5,784 nt of DNA from Armatimonadota bacterium (lineage in GTDB: Bacteria; Armatimonadota; SYMT01): positions 1-5,784 of the forward strand of contig JAJFMS010000272.1 in assembly GCA_020696885.1 (NCBI GenBank), read 5' to 3'. The notes below the pieces were generated by a model. It was not told where the DNA came from. It was given only the letters and a program-made list of their open reading frames with translations, and made no database searches. The stretch's first letter is position 1. Each line of letters opens with the position of its first letter. A program made the position numbers and the translations under genes. This document shows positions 4,766 through 5,784 of this stretch, in pieces.

Positions 4766-5784
4766 CTATTCCCGGACGGTTCCCCACGCCTTCTTCGCCC
4801 ACGCGTCCATCGCCTGGTACCGGTCTTCCCAGGTGGTGTACATCGCCCCGACAACGCCGGGGACGTCCCGGGTAGCCACCAGCCATTCGGCCATGCGGTC
4901 CCCGCTTTCGTCGCCGTCATAGTAGCCGGCGAGGATCTGCTTCAGCCCCAGGTCCGCGAAGAACCTGGCGTTCTTGCCCTTGAGGCCCCCATGCCAGTTG
5001 ACGATGCCGACGTCCGGATCCAGCCCCTTCCATGATCCGGCCAGCGACCCGTTCACCGCGTAATAGTTGTCGACCGCGTTGTGCATCGGGTCGAACATGT
5101 CGTTCCACACCCAGATGCCGGCATCCGGCCGCACGTCGCGGATGATCTGCGCCGCCTGCTTCACGTTCCAGGCCAGCAACTCTCCCGGCGTCTTGCCCTG
5201 GCCCTGGCAGAGCGCGCACCGGTTCATCACGCGCATCTCGTCGTGGGACATCAGGTACGCCGCCGGATGGAACAGGTCATTCGCCTGCTTCACCTCGGCG
5301 CGCCAGTCCTCCAGGACCTTCGGCTCACTGATGCAGCCGGTGAGCCGGTCTTCGTACACGATGACCGGATGGTAGTAGCTCACCCGCAGCCGCTCGCCGT
5401 CGGTGATCCGGGTGGCCATCGGTAGGCGGAGCTGCGGCGGTGTGTGGTAGGGCTGGTATGGGCGGAGCATCGGGTCGAAGATCCGGTCGTAGTCGCGGCC
5501 CTCCACGTAGGTGGTGCCGTTCTCCCCCTTCACGGTGACCGGACAGCCGGGTCGGCGGAGCACGTTCATCAACGCGATCTCCTCCACCGTCAGGTCGTCC
5601 CACCAGACCTTGCCGTCGCGGCCGCCCCAGGAGCCCAGGTAGAGCCGCACGCTGCTGTGCTCCAGGCTGTTGAAGACCACGTCGTACTGCTTCCATTCCT
5701 GGGTGCGGTCCACGTGGAAGGTCTGGAAGCTAACGGCGCGCCCGGTATCGGCGGTCAGCACCTTGACCTCCGGGTCCGCGGGGG
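4766..5784 (-). CDS. Glycoside-hydrolase-like protein (GH20-like barrel), C-terminal part
   Basis: The 5' end lies beyond the window; 338 complete codons are visible, ending at TAG 4766-4768. The GTG at 5761 is internal, since the frame continues to the window edge. Visible residues 8-70 look like the end of a carbohydrate-binding-type beta-sandwich (VSFQTFHVDRTQEW, DVVFNSLEHSSVRLYLG, KVWWDDLTVEE). A connecting region (about 72-145) leads to a barrel-like segment with LMSHDEMRV (177-185), an His-Asp-Glu resembling the catalytic Asp-Glu of GH20 hexosaminidases, then a Cys pair (Cys189, Cys192), GIWVWNDMFDP (222-232), VNWHGG, ILAGYYDG and a closing GAMYTTWEDRY (312-322). Aromatic-rich strand ends fit sugar binding. 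I recognise similar uncharacterised proteins from Armatimonadota and Planctomycetota. Probably secreted or periplasmic, acting on amino-sugar or other glycans; specificity and activity are unproven. Confidence 0.85.
   Translation of the reverse strand, partial: PADPEVKVLTADTGRAVSFQTFHVDRTQEWKQYDVVFNSLEHSSVRLYLGSWGGRDGKVWWDDLTVEEIALMNVLRRPGCPVTVKGENGTTYVEGRDYDRIFDPMLRPYQPYHTPPQLRLPMATRITDGERLRVSYYHPVIVYEDRLTGCISEPKVLEDWRAEVKQANDLFHPAAYLMSHDEMRVMNRCALCQGQGKTPGELLAWNVKQAAQIIRDVRPDAGIWVWNDMFDPMHNAVDNYYAVNGSLAGSWKGLDPDVGIVNWHGGLKGKNARFFADLGLKQILAGYYDGDESGDRMAEWLVATRDVPGVVGAMYTTWEDRYQAMDAWAKKAWGTVRE

Noticed and set aside
4917..5425. Open frames in other phases over the glycoside-hydrolase-like gene (both strands)
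   Set aside because: They are Arg/Pro/Gly-rich shadows of a well-supported coding frame.

Overview
The window is high-GC bacterial chromosome with six protein genes, two of them cut by the window edges. Three genes run rightwards in the left half and three run leftwards in the right half. The two sets converge on a strong stem-loop near position 2720. A PEP-CTERM surface protein, a PQQ-dependent dehydrogenase, a glycoside-hydrolase-like protein and short-unit dispersed repeats between genes suggest a Gram-negative-type, didermic environmental lineage such as Armatimonadota, Planctomycetota or Verrucomicrobiota. This is inference: no rRNA or universal marker is present, so the phylum cannot be fixed.

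Left half (+ strand): the C-terminal part of a periplasmic PQQ-dependent (glucose-dehydrogenase-like) dehydrogenase (1-804). Next comes a gap with a heptanucleotide repeat array (870-904). A complete cytosolic aldo/keto reductase follows (999-1970), then a small secreted PEP-CTERM protein that starts at TTG (2090-2698).

Right half (- strand): read leftwards, the window opens inside a glycoside-hydrolase-like protein with a beta-sandwich-like region followed by a GH20-like barrel segment (5784-4766). Next is a secreted three-part protein with a degenerate lytic-transglycosylase-like core and a lipocalin-like C-terminal domain (4600-3305). A roughly 350-bp gap with a composite dispersed repeat follows, and then a 68-residue acidic-tailed protein with a strong ribosome-binding site (2952-2746).

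The genes do not form an obvious single pathway. Four of the six are enzymes or exported proteins plausibly linked to carbohydrate or envelope metabolism, but gaps of 165-352 bp between most neighbours argue against one operon. I saw no mobile element, CRISPR array, tRNA or rRNA, and nothing that amounts to a clearly new system. The most interesting features are the repeat-derived intergenic elements, the small protein with a structured leader, and the degenerate transglycosylase fusion.
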